Assembly (NCBI RefSeq): GCF_003590095.1
Contig: NC_039490.1
Location: 4,853,834-4,917,833, forward strand
Length of the DNA: 64,000 bases
Direction of reading: 5' to 3'
Source: Trichoplusia ni
Lineage: Eukaryota > Arthropoda > Insecta > Lepidoptera > Noctuidae
Part shown: positions 10,101-21,630 of the stretch, piece after piece
Layout: every line of letters begins with the position of its first letter
How positions within the stretch are numbered: the stretch's first letter is position 1
Position numbers and translations under genes: made by a program
Notes under the pieces: model-generated
Databases searched by the model: none
What the model was told of the DNA's origin: nothing
The model's input: the letters and a program-made list of their open reading frames with translations, nothing else

Positions 10101-13100
10101 CATACAAGGTATGTAACGAAAGATATCCAAAATGTCGCGATTCTTTTCAAATTGTTATCATGGCGCCAGAATTCTAAGTCCCTGCAGCTCTGCCGACAGA
10201 ATGATCGAAGATGTGCGTCGTGTGCGTTGAGTTTATAAAAAATCCGCGATGAACCTTTTGTGCGCCACGCAGACTTTTTGAGCGCCACGCAGATTCGATG
10301 GCACAAAAAGTCTGTCGTCTGCGCTGCACATAATAGATACCCACCTATCGGTTCAAACGGAAGCAGTGGTGTCCGAAGTGGCAGTCCATACAGACAAACA
10401 CTTTGTCAACCTTGAGAAACTGATAATATATGTACATCATAAATGTCCACAAAATTCTTTAACCTTTTATCAACGCCATCTGTCAATTACAAATGGTAAA
10501 ATGAACTATAAAAAAGTATTATACCCACCGCGACACAAGGATTAAATTCCTTAGTGCAGGAGTCGTTTTTTTTTAATATCAATAATTCAAAATTAGTACA
10601 TTTTTTTGCCGCAGGTGCCACCGAGTTCTCTTGGATAGGCATTTCGATTTGGCGGTACACTGACGTTGATAAAGATGTGCATGTGTGCGTGAGACGGACT
10701 AATGGTCATGTGAATACATCCATGTCTGTCTTCCTAATATTTGTACTACCTACTTATTATGTACGAATTATTAAATAAATCATTTTTAATGAAAATGAAG
10801 TGTTACATATTTAGTCATTTTGTAGGCCGCAATGTTTTATAAACGATGCGATCTTAACGCCCTGCAATAAACCTACAGCAACGTTATGATGTGAAGAAAA
10901 CTCTACGGACGTTTTTCTTCCTAAACTATATCGCGTAAGCACAGGGATGATATTAATTAGGATCAAATTAATACACAACAATTTCCTTAAAAATAATCAC
11001 TGTTGTTTCAATTAATTAAGGTTCTGAATACGACTTTTTATGATAAGGCACCGTAAAAAATGTGTTAAAATATACCTACTCTTAAGCTCGACATGATAGA
11101 TTATGCGCTATCTCTTAGCTAGCTGAGGTTTATGAAGTGCGAGCAACGTATTAAGTTACTTTTTTGTCATCACTTTCGATTACATTTTACTGGAACCGGT
11201 ACAAGTACGATAACCGCGGGTCGAGAATTTGCGAAGCATCTGATCGAGAGCACTTTTTAGTGCCTTTCTCCAAAGCGCGCTCGCGATCGGACGAAAACCT
11301 GCATTAAACGTTTTTAAAGTTTTTAACATGATATGATGCCTCCTCAACCGATCGGTCGATAGCCGACCCCAACATAGTTGGGAAAAGGCTAGGCGAATGA
11401 TGATGATGCCTCCTCAACATGATAAACAATTTATTCTTATCTGTGGACGTTGATCAAGCGTGTGTGTGTGTACCATATAACACGAAAATGCTTTTAAAAC
11501 TATCTTTCTTCGATAAAAACAAGTGATCGTGAAAGGTAAACTGCACAAGCTGTAATTAAGGAATGGAAGGAAGAGAAAGAAGAGTTAGATAAGTAATCGC
11601 TTGATCTGCTTTCCTAATCTTTTATTTTTAAACGATGCTCTTACAATATTCATTTACGAAATAAAATAAAAAACAGTATCATACAAGACGAATCTGACCC
11701 AATCTCTTGTCATATGCCCCGGGCCATTGACTGTCTTGTTAACTTTTTATGTGTTATAACGGACATGCGGACCCAACAATAATGTAAGACGCTATATTTC
11801 TTTGTCCGTATCGGGAAATTGCTCCTCAAAAATGGTCGTAAAAATGTTCGCGTCTTACGTATTCGTGTCGGCTTTTGCTTTTATGATGATAATTATTTTT
11901 TTCCCGATGTCTTTTTATTATACGTCTATGATGCTTTTCTTCTAGGTTTCAAATCAAGGAATTATTGATTTCCATGAACTTAAAAAAGTATTTTTGCGTT
12001 TCAGCATTACGGGTAAATATTATTTTTCCTTTCTCAGGGACGCGAACTATGTTTTTCGTTTGGATCGATTTATTACGATTCCCGTTTGGTACTTTAATGT
12101 TAAGGTTATTTTAATATAGACTTACTAGGTATAATTTCAATAGAAAAAAAGAGAATGTAAATGATATTAATAGACCGCTGATTCAATGGTAAATGTTGAT
12201 CCAGGAAGATAGACGTAGGTACCGATTAACGCAACATTTTTAGTTCGTCTGTCACCAGGTCGTACACATTAGCCACAGACAACTCGAAGTTAAGCAACGT
12301 TTGGTACGGTCATGAGTGACCACTTTTATTGGCATACATTTTATCCAAGACTATTTACGTACGATGTCGCTATTTTTTTTGCGTACCCTATCAAAAAATT
12401 CTAAAATTAAGATTCTCATCCATAAATGGTGTTTTTGTAATGAGTACGATCATTTGCTCTGTGCCTGGGTTGCATTTATTTAGTTTTGTAGACTCAATTT
12501 ATGTAGTTGGTCTACTTACCAAATGGTATATTTTAGAGTATCTTGTAGTATATAATAAATATAATCGATCGGGGAAAAAGTTTCTTCGCATTTTTTTAGG
12601 AAAAAAATCATATCATTTTCCTGTATATTTATTTACATTTAACATATGGAGATACCATTTTGTTCCAAAACTTTTTGCCATCTGACAGACACATTCGCAT
12701 ATCGCATTTTCTTTATGTGGCTTGCTTTGTATTTTTACCTTTTTTAGTAGTCTTAAAATATATCGAATTTCTTCATTACATTCACTCATCTTGACGGTAC
12801 GAAAAACAAATTAAAATCCACATTTTTCTAATTTGAATACTTTCTTTCAATGATACCAAAACCAGTCATATACAAATAGTAGGTATAGCCAAAGGGATTT
12901 CATTACAGTTTCATAGATATGTACTATACCGCGAAAAGACTTTTTCCCCAACCTATTACATTATAGATATAGATGGCAATTTGTTAAAGTTGTGGAATAT
13001 TATACAATAGAAACAAAATGTTGAATCATCTTTCTACCTACCTCAGATGAATCACTCCGATCTCTGCCTGAGTTTCCGAGCGGCTCAGAGGGTAAAGCTG

Positions 13101-16100
13101 CGCACGCACCTCTACTACATGGACTACAGCTATGTGGCCGTGGACAGTTTCGACGTGACCCTGGTACTGCAGCTGTCCATGGACCGTCTTCAGTTCCTCG
13201 AGAGACTCGTCAAGTATTGGGAAGGTAAGGGCAGAATCGTGAGTGTATTTAGAATAAGTCTTAGTACCTATGTTTATCAGTTGTGTAGTACTCATAATAC
13301 AAGCTTTGCTCGGATTGAAACTAGATGGCGTTGTGTGAAGGATGCTTAATATTAGTATTAAATGGGTGTCTTGCATGTGATTTGTATGTTTCTAAAACCC
13401 CCTGCGACACAAGGATTAAATTCCTTACTGCGAGAGGCGTTTAAAAAAAGTATTTACAACCATTACCTGTCTTACGTAGACCATCATCTTAATTTTTTTC
13501 TGGAATCATAAGTCGTTTTCATATAACGAAAGTTCCCTTTTATATTTACGAAACCAGGTCCCCTAAGCGTGGCGATTTACCTCTCGGACTGCGAGCTGAC
13601 GAAGCTAGAGAGCTTCATTCGTGACTGGTCTGACACGTTGAGCTCTAGAAAAAACATCGGCTACCATCTCGTCTTTAAACATGATGATGTAAGTATTCTC
13701 TTCTCCTTACCCGAGGAACACTCGTCCTCGTGTTATTGGTGGATCCAAAAGCCCGTTGAGCCAGTATCCAGGATAAAGGGTTCAAGTCCTAACGAGTTCC
13801 TGCGTGATTGAGAAGACACGTTAAATTCTGAGTCCCGGCAGTCGTTTCGGGTCGCCTTATTAAGGTTATTGGGTTGCCCAGTTAACTCCGAACACTGGTA
13901 CCTAGCTGCGTCTGGTTAGACTGGAAGCCGACCCCAACATAGTTGGGAAAAAGGCTAGAACGTAAATAGCGATACCGAACCGTATCAATATCACACTAAT
14001 ATTATAAATGCGAAAGTATGTGTGTGTGGCAATTTGTATCCGCCTTAGTTAAAAGAGGATAATGTTTAGCAGCTATACTCTATCCACAGGCGGGCGATAC
14101 TGCGAGAAACAGCTAGTATTAACACTATACTAAATATTGCATTTCAGTTTAAGTAAACAAGCCTACCCACTATTTTTGACACGGACACCTTTGTAATAGT
14201 TCCGTCATCATCTTACTTCAACACCATGCAGGTTCATGCTTGTAATGTTCATGCCGTTGCCCTCAGGTACATTATCCAGTGAACTACCTCCGCAACGTCG
14301 CCCTTGAGAATGTGAACACCCCTTACGTGTTCCTCATGGACGTCGACTTCGTGCCCATGGTGGGCCTGTACGAACATCTCCGAAAGGCGATACAGCTGAT
14401 CAGTCCGTACCCGCAGAAAAAGGTGCGTGTAGTTGCAATTTAATGTGTTTCAGATTATTTACCTAGTGAAATATCTCGGTTAAGTAGCGCCACTGCGGGG
14501 TTAGCCTATAGAGATCTTCGTGACATTCGAAAATAAACTTTCAAGCTGTCCGAATAGAATACATTTTTTTTTGCGCGGCAATTTTCGCATTTATTTGTTA
14601 TTATGAACAAAACTATACTATACCTTTTGCATACTCCTGTTGCATAGTAAAAGTGTTGTACATGATATAGAGACTGGAGTGTGTTTTAGGTAAAACCTGT
14701 GTAACAGATCACCAGTAATGTAATACACATATTATTTGTATTTAACTAACGAAGTCTGACACTCCTTTCCGGTCAACCTAAACCGAAAGGAGTCATTTGA
14801 TGATTTCCCATCCGGAAAATTAGTAAAGTAATTTTTCAATGACCTCAGGCGCTGGTAGTAGCAGCGTTCGAGACCCAGCGTTACCGCGCGGTCCCGCCGC
14901 GCAGCAAGGCCGCGTTGCTAGCGCGGCTGGGCGCGCGCGGGCCGCCTGACCTCGCGCCCTTCCGCGCGCGTGAGTGGCCGAGAGGACATCGCGCGACCAA
15001 CTACACGCGCTGGGCTACTGCTACTGCGCCCTACGAGGTAACACACTATTATACCACTTTTATGGGCACATGTCCAGATTCCTATGTTTAGAATTCAAGT
15101 TCCCTTCCGATGTTTTCTTCATTCTTTGCTCCACTGATGTATTGAAATAATTCAGAAAATATATTTTTTAAAAGTCACATTCGCACACACCTGACTTGAG
15201 TCGATCCTACATCTTCTATCACACAAACCCTGTTTCTACTCCTAGATCTCCTTGAGGAGGATGCTGCATATTTTTAAAAGTGTCGAAATATCCCTCTTAA
15301 ACATTGCACTTATTTCATCTACCCGCTCTTGAAATCTATCTCAAGGGGAAAGGGAACTCATTTTATAATATTAGCTGTAATGTACTACTACCGTGAAGTG
15401 ATGTAGGTACAAGTTCAAAAGCGCAGAGTAGAGATTAGTGGTCTAGTGGTTAGTGACCTTGACTGCTATACCAAATGTCGTGGTTTCGATTCGCATACAG
15501 GACAAATGATTGTGTGATTAGCACGATAATTTGTTCTGTGTCTGGGTGTAATTTATCTATAATAATATAAAAGTACTTATTTAGAAATATATAAGTATCG
15601 TTTTTCTAGTACTCATAATATTAGCTTTGCCTAGTTTGAGGCTAGATGGCGCTGTGTGTAAGTTGTGGAATATTACATTGTTGTTTACATTTCCAGGTGG
15701 AATGGCAAACGGATTACGAGCCTTATTTAGTGGTACACAGGTCTGTGCCGAAGTATGACACCAGATTTTCTGGGTTCGGATGGAATAAGGTAAAGAGAAT
15801 TTTTATGTCTCATGATCTTTAATCTTTAATCTTCTATGAACATTTTTACTAGGTTTATTGTCCCAAAGACGTGATCATTGATTCTGTAAGAAGACGGATA
15901 CGTCGTCTTCATTTTCATATATTTTTTTACGCTCGCTAAATTCAACAGATTCTATCTGAGTTACCCAAGTCAATACAAACGCTAACCCTCCCGACAGTAA
16001 TGCTATAGACTAATGGCCTTGCACGCGCGCAACTAACGCTCATCCCTACTCCGATTATGATTTATGACCAATTCTGAAGTGAGATTTTAACGATACTATA

Positions 16101-17583
16101 GCAATGCTTATATTTGCTGGAGGAGCTCGTGGCTAAGCTATAACCGCATAAGTGAAACGATCACAGGTTAAGTTATGCTTGACGCGGTTGGTCCGTAGAT
16201 GGGTGACCATCTTTGTCATAAGGAGTTCCTCCGTGTTTCCGAAGGCACGTTAAATTGTGGGTCCCGGCTGTTATTCTTACATCTTTGACAGTCGTTACAG
16301 GTAGACAGAAGCTTGAAAAGTCTGACAACCAGTCTAACCAAGGGATATCGTGTTGCCCAGATAACTAACTGGGTTGAGGAGGTCAGATAGGCAATCGCTC
16401 CTTGTAAAACACTGGTACTTAGCTGAAACCGGTTAAACTGGTAGCCGACCCCAACATAGTTGGGAAAAGGCTAGGCCGATGATATAGTAATGCTTATGTG
16501 GTTGTTCTCGGTGTGGAGGTGTCGCACAGCGTGGAGCTGCGCGCGCAGGGCTACCGCGCGGTGGTGCTGCCGGGCGCCTTCGTGCTGCACACGCCGCACG
16601 CGCCCTCGCACGACATCACCGCCTTCCGCGCGGACCCGCACTACCGCATGTACGTACACACGACACCGACACACCGACACACTCTGTGACCACCATGGAT
16701 GCGACCAGCCGGAGATATGGAATTGGGGAGGTCTATCATCATCAGCCCGTATTTGTCCACTGTTCGCCAATTCTGTTATTTACAATGGCCGATGAATGAA
16801 TGGCATTTGGATTAAATTTGAAATTATTCCTATTCTCTTAAGAATTATGCAAATACAATAGTTGAAAATTCATTGCACTGACCTTGAGCGTACCGCGTTA
16901 GCCATACCACATTTAAAATTATTATATAGGAAAAATGATTAAAAGAATACGAAACGTGTCATTTTAAGCCAATTTTCATTCATTCATCGGCCATTGTAAA
17001 TAATAGAATTGGGACCCAGAAGTGGACGAATATGGGCTGATGTTGAATGTGAACACACTACTCTACCTTATTAAATTGTGCAACGGTTTACTCACCCGTA
17101 TTTATCGGGACTGCCCGACTAGTTTTGTCCGCAACCGGAGTCCTTAATCATGAGCTGACGCGGCGGGCGAGCGAGTCGATCTGGTCGTTCAAGCAATCAC
17201 GTTAACGAATCAATTTCACGATAGTTAGTATAAACAAGAATATTGCGTGTATGAAAACGGGGGAAAATACACTACTGTGCAGTCTTAAATACGTGACTAA
17301 CATCATATTTGATAAGTGTTGACAAAAGAAACTCATTAACTTGCGAAATGTATCGTTAGAATGATTTATTGACCTTTTTAGTTATTTTATAGTATCTCAT
17401 AAGTATAAATTAATTGTTTCATTTGATTTCAGATGCCTTGCTTTATTAAAACAAGAGTTTATGGATGATCTCAAGAGGAAGTACAACGTTACCTTCGACG
17501 ATTCTTCGAAAACGGACCCCTTGTATTTAGGACAAGCCAAGAGTCTGATTCTTAATCAAGCTAAAGACAATGATGTTAATTAA
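7178..17583 (+). CDS. LARGE1: LARGE xylosyl- and glucuronyltransferase, 12 coding exons
   Basis: LARGE is a bifunctional Golgi enzyme that builds the xylose-glucuronate repeat (matriglycan) on alpha-dystroglycan. Coding exons: 7178-7405, 8109-8307, 8572-8786, 9229-9558, 9956-10108, 13047-13224, 13558-13688, 14267-14422, 14849-15037, 15697-15789, 16519-16649, 17433-17583. All have GT/AG borders and phases that join without a break into 717 aa (human about 756). Residues about 17-38 form the single signal-anchor helix of a type II membrane protein, followed by a short stem. The first (GT8-like, xylosyltransferase) domain spans about 85-375 and keeps VLDSD (D191, D193), ADQD and IHWNSP. The second (GT49-like, glucuronyltransferase) domain spans about 380-710 and keeps DVTLVLQLSMDR, MDVDF (D503, D505), GFGWNK and PHAPS. 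Both metal-binding DxD motifs are intact, so both activities are expected. Exons 9 and 11 are strikingly GC-rich. No 5' UTR exon was identified, so the true gene start may lie further upstream. Confidence 0.95.
11345..11410 (+). repeat. SINE/LINE shared 3' tail fragment (LARGE intron 5)
   Basis: GCCGACCCCAACATAGTTGG followed by GAAAAGGCTAGGCGAATGAT and GATGAT repeats is the same 3' end carried by the full-length 5S-headed SINEs in this window. Only the tail is present. Confidence 0.65.
12262..12322 (+). repeat. 5S rRNA-like fragment (LARGE intron 5)
   Basis: CTCGAAGTTAAGCAACGT and GGTCATGAGTGACC follow the order of the 5S rRNA internal control region (GAAGTTAAGCAACGT ... GGATGGGTGACC). The 5S ends are missing and the copy is diverged, so it is a pseudogene or SINE head, not a 5S gene. 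Confidence 0.55.
13374..13450 (+). repeat. tRNA-SINE tail fragment (LARGE intron 6)
   Basis: CCCTGCGACACAAGGATTAA followed by ATTCCTTACTGCGAGAGGCG and a short A/T run is the tail motif seen also at about 10530-10575. The tRNA head is absent. Confidence 0.5.
13709..13962 (+). repeat. tRNA-headed SINE sharing body and tail with the 5S-headed SINEs (LARGE intron 7)
   Basis: The head carries a B box (GGGTTCAAGTCC, about 13776-13788) of tRNA type. The body then reads AACGAGTTCCTGCGTG and CACGTTAAATTCTGAGTCCC, and the tail GCCGACCCCAACATAGTTGG. This body and tail match the 5S-headed copies at 16112, 52467 and 56190, so two SINE types with different promoter heads share one body. The left limit is uncertain and lies only about 20 bp after the exon 7 donor. 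Confidence 0.65.
15432..15600 (+). repeat. tRNA-derived SINE (LARGE intron 9)
   Basis: A box GTGGTCTAGTGGTTAGTGAC and B box GGTTTCGATTCGC resemble tRNA-Glu/Asp. The body has GCACGATAATTTGTTCTGTG and ends with TCTGGGTGTAATTTATC and AT-rich tail. A minus-strand relative lies at 38610-38785. Confidence 0.7.
16112..16483 (+). mobile_element. 5S rRNA-derived SINE, full length (LARGE intron 10)
   Basis: The head (about 16120-16215) aligns with the 5S rRNA internal promoter: GATCACAGGTTAAG, GACGCGGTTGGT and the C-box-like AGATGGGTGACC. A non-5S body and the tail GCCGACCCCAACATAGTTGG follow. It is flanked by a 14-bp target duplication ATAG(C/T)AATGCTTAT (16098-16111 and 16484-16497; one mismatch). 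The insertion ends only 35 bp before LARGE exon 11. Confidence 0.85.
16740..17042. mobile_element. Foldback MITE (LARGE intron 11)
   Basis: Terminal inverted repeats of about 55-60 bp: the left arm starts CATCAGCCCGTATTTGTCCA (16740) and the right arm, read in reverse, starts CATCAGCCCATATTCGTCCA (17042). The arms also share ATTTACAATGGCCGATGAAT. The roughly 190-bp interior has no coding frame. It begins about 90 bp after the exon 11 donor. Confidence 0.8.
17081..17235 (+). mobile_element. One-armed copy of the 43372-43520 foldback element
   Basis: CAACGGTTTACTCACCCGTA, TTTATCGGGACTGCCCGAC and CCTTAATCATGAGCTGACGC match the left arm and core of the palindromic element at 43372-43520. The sequence after that element (ACGATAGTTA near 43535) is also shared (near 17218), so the real element is larger than the palindrome. 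Confidence 0.65.
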
Positions 17584-18012
17584 CTATGCTAAGTATGTAT
17601 TACATTTAAATTGGTACTTCGGGTGAACTCGGCTTTCTTCGTTTGTAGTCGAGACGCGAGCAAAATACAGCCGTAACGCTACACAAAAAGGTTTATTTTA
17701 CTTTGTGTTACGAAGTAAATAATGTGAAAAATATGACACGCGACGATGGGAAATTTAAGAGACCTAAGGGAAAGGTCCTTTCAGGATTTTTTTGGACTAG
17801 ATTTCAGTAACAGCCTATCTGAAAGGGTAACCGAAACTAGCCGAGCAAATTCGAAGTCTACGTGTAATTTAAACATTTAAATAACAAGAGAAAATATTAT
17901 TTAACGCACATTGAAATGATTTGTAAATTTGTACAATAATTGAAACATATAAAATATTTGTTGTAATCTGTTGTAAATTACCGATTACCGTATTTTGTAG
18001 AACATATAGACG

Positions 18013-18018
18013 AATAAA
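18013..18018 (+). terminator. Probable LARGE polyadenylation signal
   Basis: AATAAA in GACGAATAAAATAAG lies about 430 bases after the LARGE stop codon and is followed by a T-rich stretch. It is the best canonical signal before the convergent spacer. Confidence 0.5.
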
Positions 18019-20680
18019 ATAAGTTTTATTAATTTAATTAAAGTCAGTCAGTTAATTTAAGTCGAACGAATTATTTTAATCAGTTTTCAGTACCGGTAAA
18101 AATCAGTAATTACAGAATACTGCATAGGTTTAGGTACTTAAAAAGGTAAACAATCTTGGTTGTGTCTTGTCTATATTCTGTTTAAAATTTTAACGTCACT
18201 CAAAACCAATTGAAAACCAATAATAAAGATTACCAAATCTAGTATAATACTGAAATATATGCGTACTTTATTTATTTAAAATGAGTTTTTTTTTATAAAA
18301 AGATGCTCGTAAGTTTACCTTTTTAAGAATCTAACAAAATGGAGTATAATTAATAATGTGATAGATATAAGATTTACGTTAGCTTACATTCCTTTTTCTA
18401 AAGAAACTTTTGACTTATCCGAACTAAGGCCGTGATAATCTGACCCCACGTACTCAGAATACGCAACACACGTGTGTTTATGACTTTTCAAATAGAACTC
18501 ATTAATAAATTTATGAAGCATTCAGTATTTATTAAATTTCTGTTAACTTTTATCAGTATTACTTACTACCGCATATTTTTGAAGATCCATGACAATTTGG
18601 TTGGCATACTCAATACATGACAAGAAATTGGTCAATACTCAAGTTTGTATACTTGAAACTACAGGCAGGTTAGAAAGTAGCCAAAAACACTTTTCTCACG
18701 TTTTTTATACACTCACTTTCTTTCTTCTTTTGTTTCTTTGTCGTTCCGGTTGGATTTTTTGACGCACTTACCAGACACAGCAGCGTTTTACATTTTAAGT
18801 TAAAAGTGTCGGACCAAATTGTAATCTTTCAAAAATTGATCTTAAATGATTGAATAGGAGTGTGAATGCATAGTCGAGTGAGTGATTGAGGTCACGACGT
18901 CAAGCGAAGTGTCGCGGATTCGATCCCCGCGTAGGTCTATGAGTGAACCACTAATGCGTGGAATGAGTCCTTTGTGCATTTAAATGAAATATTTGTGATA
19001 CAATTCCGCAGAGCAGAAGTCGTTAAAAAAACCAATCCTCAAAAAGATTCAGTCAATAATCACTGCTTATTTTGTGTCCAGTGATACGTAATTAAAAATT
19101 AATTTAAGAGTATTTTTTAAAAGTAAGTGAAATTTTCATAAAACTAATAAATTATTTATTATTTTATCTATTTTATAGGCACGTATAATTTGAAGATTAC
19201 GCGAACGAAACGCAGTCAAGAGATTATTTTTAATGAATATTCTATTTGACTAAAAATTCTAGTTAGTCCATGGATAAAAAATGTCTTATGTGTATACGTC
19301 ACTAACCAGTACACTTTATACTGCCAAGTGACGTCACTAGCCTGTACTGAAAATCATAATCTTATGCTTTTCATCAAAGATGTTTTGGATATCTGTTCGA
19401 CGGACTAATTACTATTTTTTAATCAAGTACCTTATTGTGTTGTGTATGTTTAATTGTGAAGTTATCCTTGATTTCCTATAATATTTAAACTAGTTTTAAA
19501 CCATACGTCTATCTAAGTATACATAATATTATTAATTAACTCACAAGACCTACCTAATGGTTGTTTTCTTTCTGTACGAAACTTAGCGAATTATATATTT
19601 TTATATGTTAAATAATTAAGCATAATACATTAGTTACCCAATATCGTATGTCGCCAAAGAACTATATTTGCTTACTTTAAGAACAGTAGAACGGAGTTAA
19701 TAGGATTGGCTTGATTTTGCATCGGTATTAAAACCTTCTTTGAATAAATTATAAGAAGAAAACCTGGCTCTATTTATCCCGCCAACCCTATTCACTACGT
19801 ATTACCGTTATATTGACACAAATGTTGTATTTAACTCTTAAGAAGCAGAAAATAAATGTATTACCAGTTAAAAGGTTTTTACATAAAATTTAAAGAAAAT
19901 GGTTTTTTTGCCCACGCGTTTCCTTTATACTCACGATTTTTTTTCACTTCTCAGGTACTTAAACTCGGGAACTTAACTCAGGACCTTAGTTTAAGAACGA
20001 CACTGCCAGAGAAATGTCTATTTGCTTAAAACTACTTTACAACCAATTGACAACCTAATTCAACCTTTTTTTTGTTAAGGCTCGACATGCGTGACTGCTT
20101 ATTATTTTTGCATTAATTGAACCTAAAAAATTAAGAGTAAACAAGTTTGCATATTGTTCTTTTTAGAAAATTTTATTTCCAAAGTGAAACCCAAAATCTT
20201 TATTTCTGCGTGATAGACAGATTATTTGATATTAAGAAAATTTATAGAGAGGATGAAATGAGTTTTCGCTCGGCTGATGTAAATTGTTTTTAATAATAAT
20301 CTGCTTCAGATTATAAAACAAACAATCAAGGAGTGGGCTAGGTAAGCAATTAAACAAGATTTCTTACAAACTAATTACTTTATTGACGTAACAAAATATA
20401 ACAAAAGTCGAAAGAAAAATAATGCAAGTAGAAATGCACAATCCACAAGCACAATACTACCGAAGTCATTATTTTTTTTAATTTACATGTCATTAAGTTG
20501 TCATGTTACACAAAATATACTGCACTTAAATAAACAAAATTTAATAAAAAGTAAAATAAAATTATCTTAAATGTGGTGGGATTATTCATTAATTTAGACT
20601 CGATAAGATGTCACTAAGTGTGTTATACAACATTGTATAAATGATATACTATTGTGGGAGCGTGCGACGTCTTACTATAA
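18019..20680. other. Convergent spacer between LARGE and mesh
   Basis: No gene supported on either strand. It is AT-rich and holds one tRNA-derived SINE (18871-19035). The right part is probably mesh 3' UTR: a minus-strand AATAAA (plus-strand TTTATT) at about 20379-20384 is a candidate end for the short mesh isoform. Confidence 0.45.
18871..19035 (+). repeat. tRNA-derived SINE
   Basis: The A-box-like TAGTCGAGTGAGTGATTGAG and a well-kept B box GGATTCGATCCCC (about 18917-18930) are followed by the TCTATGAGTGAACCACTAAT body and a CCGCAGAGCAGAAGTCG tail, like the copies at 2371 and 50170. Confidence 0.65.
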
Positions 20681-21066
20681 TATACACGGTGATTTTTTAG
20701 TCGTCTTACAAAAGTAGCCCAGTTCATGTATCCGACGTAAAATACCCCTAGGCGCGGATATTTTTTTTTTATCATCAACTAAGATGATAAGTACGAAGAA
20801 AAATTAAACAAGAGAAATCTGAAATATACTCATAAAAATGATAAATTCCCCGCCGCCCCTCACCATTGTTACAAGGCTCGGACCGCGCTCGCAACAGAGC
20901 TGTGTTTCTAAAAAACTACGAATTGCATCATAATATTGAATAAAATTGCATTTTAAATTTATTCAAATCTCATAAATACCTATTTTTTTTATCATGAACG
21001 TGTTCTAGTCATTGGATACATGAACTGGGCTGCTTTTGTAAGACGACTAAAAAATCACGGTGTATA
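20681..21066. mobile_element. MITE with 53-bp terminal inverted repeats
   Basis: Left arm 20681-20733 and right arm 21014-21066 are inverted copies with two mismatches in 53 bp. They start TATACAC(G/C)GTGATTTTTT and run through GTCGTCTTACAAAAG to CAGTTCATGTATCC. The 280-bp interior is non-coding, with a GC-rich core. The outer TATA could be the target duplication of a Tc1/mariner-like or related element. It lies between the 3' ends of LARGE and mesh. Confidence 0.85.
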
Positions 21067-21630
21067 ATGTAATCATAACTTTAAAGGTATCGGATAAAGT
21101 CCTGCTTTTATTGTTCGTAATACATACAAATAATATAAAACTTACGAAACTACTAGAAGATGATCTACTTACTGTTATGTAACTTTAACCAAACAGATTA
21201 CAGGTTACTAGATTTATCAAACAAGGTTGACAATTCAATTGAATTTTAAACAAAAAAAAAACTTGCGTTTAGTATAAAGACACGGTATACTAAAAGTGCT
21301 CGCTGACATCTCGCGTTCAACAACTATAACTCTTGCTTCAGGAGCGCAGGGCTGGTTTGTCAATAAAATCTTATTGCAACCCAACTTAATGCATTCTTTG
21401 GGTCAAATAAATAGCAGGGCGACTCACGTAACTGATTTGATTCTGTGTTTGATTTTGATTCGGTCCTGAAATGGTATTATGATATCCAACCAATATTCAG
21501 TGATAGCATTATCAGCTATCGGGTTCCAGAGTTCTAACTTGATCTCAATTCGACTAAAACTGAACTCTGTCCTATCGCGAATAAGTACACTATTACTTAA
21601 CTATTGAATCTAGTATTCATCAAACTAATC

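Noticed and set aside
12262..12322. Possible 5S rRNA gene
   Set aside because: Only the internal control region is recognisable; the gene ends and terminator T-run are missing.
16471..16795. Three overlapping 60-100 codon frames in GC-rich DNA on both strands
   Set aside because: They are shadows of LARGE exon 11 (16519-16649), and they run into the adjacent SINE and MITE. Only the exon 11 frame matches the family.
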